From NCBI RefSeq assembly GCF_000236705.1, contig NC_016599.1:2728001-2792000 (forward strand): 64,000 nt of DNA, read 5' to 3'. Below the pieces are notes generated by a model. It was not told where the DNA came from and searched no databases. It worked only from the letters and a program-made list of their open reading frames with translations. The DNA comes from Owenweeksia hongkongensis DSM 17368. Lineage in GTDB: Bacteria > Bacteroidota > Bacteroidia > Flavobacteriales > Schleiferiaceae. Of this stretch, positions 63,817 to 64,000 are shown one piece after another; the stretch's first letter is position 1; each line of letters opens with the position of its first letter. A program made the position numbers and the translations under genes.

Positions 63817-64000
63817 ATGGATTGTATCATCATAGAAGATCAAGCTCCAGCCCAGCGCGTACTCAAAAAATACATTGCTGATATTGGGACGCTTTCGCTA
63901 AAAGGCACCTTCAATAGCGCGATTCCGGCCGTTGAGTTTTTGGCCAAAGAAAAAGTGGATTTGATCTTCCTTGACATTCACTTGCCCAAGATTTCGGGTA
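63817..64000 (+). CDS. LytTR-type response regulator, partial (cut by window end)
   Basis: First 61 codons: MDCIIIEDQAPAQRVLKKYI ... DLIFLDIHLPKISG. Receiver domain start with acidic pair (IIEDQ) and phospho-Asp in FLDIHLPK. The output domain is outside the window, so LytTR assignment rests on the kinase partner. The gene follows the kinase stop by one nt. Confidence 0.8.
   Translation, partial: MDCIIIEDQAPAQRVLKKYIADIGTLSLKGTFNSAIPAVEFLAKEKVDLIFLDIHLPKISG

Noticed and set aside
1-64000. CRISPR arrays, tRNA and rRNA genes
   Set aside because: No regularly spaced direct repeats and no tRNA or rRNA signature was recognised by eye on either strand; a tRNAscan/Infernal run would settle it.

Overview
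The window is chromosomal DNA from a member of the Bacteroidota, most likely a marine-type Flavobacteriales (Cryomorphaceae/Schleiferiaceae-like; the family is a guess). The evidence is a gliding lipoprotein gldH beside ricT and a class A penicillin-binding protein, a T9SS component porZ directly upstream of recO, T9SS C-terminal sorting domains, many lipoproteins with Cys lipoboxes, DUF families typical of the phylum (DUF4837, DUF4932, DUF2490, DUF6428, PepSY-like), and several perfect matches to the Bacteroidota -7 promoter element TAnnTTTG. The DNA is AT-rich and coding is dense.

Layout. 1-6.3 kb (minus): partial GT-C glycosyltransferase, orphan CoA-transferase A subunit, PBP1A, gldH, ricT. 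6.5-11.2 kb (plus): porZ-recO, then a T9SS-secreted protein gene split by an in-frame TAG. 11.2-15.6 kb (minus): DUF4837 lipoprotein, MltD-like transglycosylase, gatA, tatA. 15.7-23.3 kb: sulfatase, PPK2, serine hydrolase, TspO-like membrane protein, sialidase-fold T9SS protein, DUF4932 lipoprotein. 23.3-25.2 kb: accessory module (group II intron remnant, DUF262 protein, nucleotidyltransferase). 25.2-31.9 kb: helical protein, leuACDB, methyltransferase. 32-33.6 kb: accessory module (GNAT plus TetR) with copies of one interspersed repeat on both sides. 33.7-43.1 kb: DUF3500 lipoprotein, tandem YdeI-like proteins, a membrane-bound winged-helix regulator, two thioredoxin-fold lipoproteins, MFS transporter, DUF922 protein, a MepB gene without a normal start, phosphoesterase, DUF6428-ArsR. 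43.3-46.3 kb: Crp/Fnr regulator with two SDRs and a DUF4334 protein. 46.5-47.2 kb: accessory unknown gene with a third repeat copy. 47.3-50.5 kb: two-component system with PepSY-like and DUF2490 proteins. 50.8-56.9 kb: MarR-MFP-RND-TolC efflux operon. 57.2-59.8 kb: TetR controlling a HAD dehalogenase-DoxX-SDR operon. 59.9-64 kb: cold-shock protein, outer-membrane beta-barrel receptor, LytS/LytTR pair (the regulator is cut by the window end).

How it works together. Most of the window is housekeeping: envelope synthesis, secretion, tRNA-dependent amidation, leucine biosynthesis. It is interspersed with small self-regulated units. Four regulators have operators readable in the DNA: TetR at 59.1-59.8 kb (two matched palindromes), Crp/Fnr at 44-46 kb (two matched class II-like promoters), ArsR at 42.7-43.2 kb (two matched sites) and MarR at 56.9 kb (one 14-bp palindrome).

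The most novel-looking features are: (1) a dispersed ~50-100 bp repeat with an inverted-repeat core that is kept although its bases differ, next to three minus-strand accessory modules and on both sides of one; (2) the two-gene DUF262/nucleotidyltransferase module, a candidate defence system; (3) three regulatory genes whose ATG lies exactly 4 nt after a perfect TAnnTTTG box, suggesting leaderless mRNAs. No rRNA, tRNA, CRISPR array or intact transposase/integrase was recognised.
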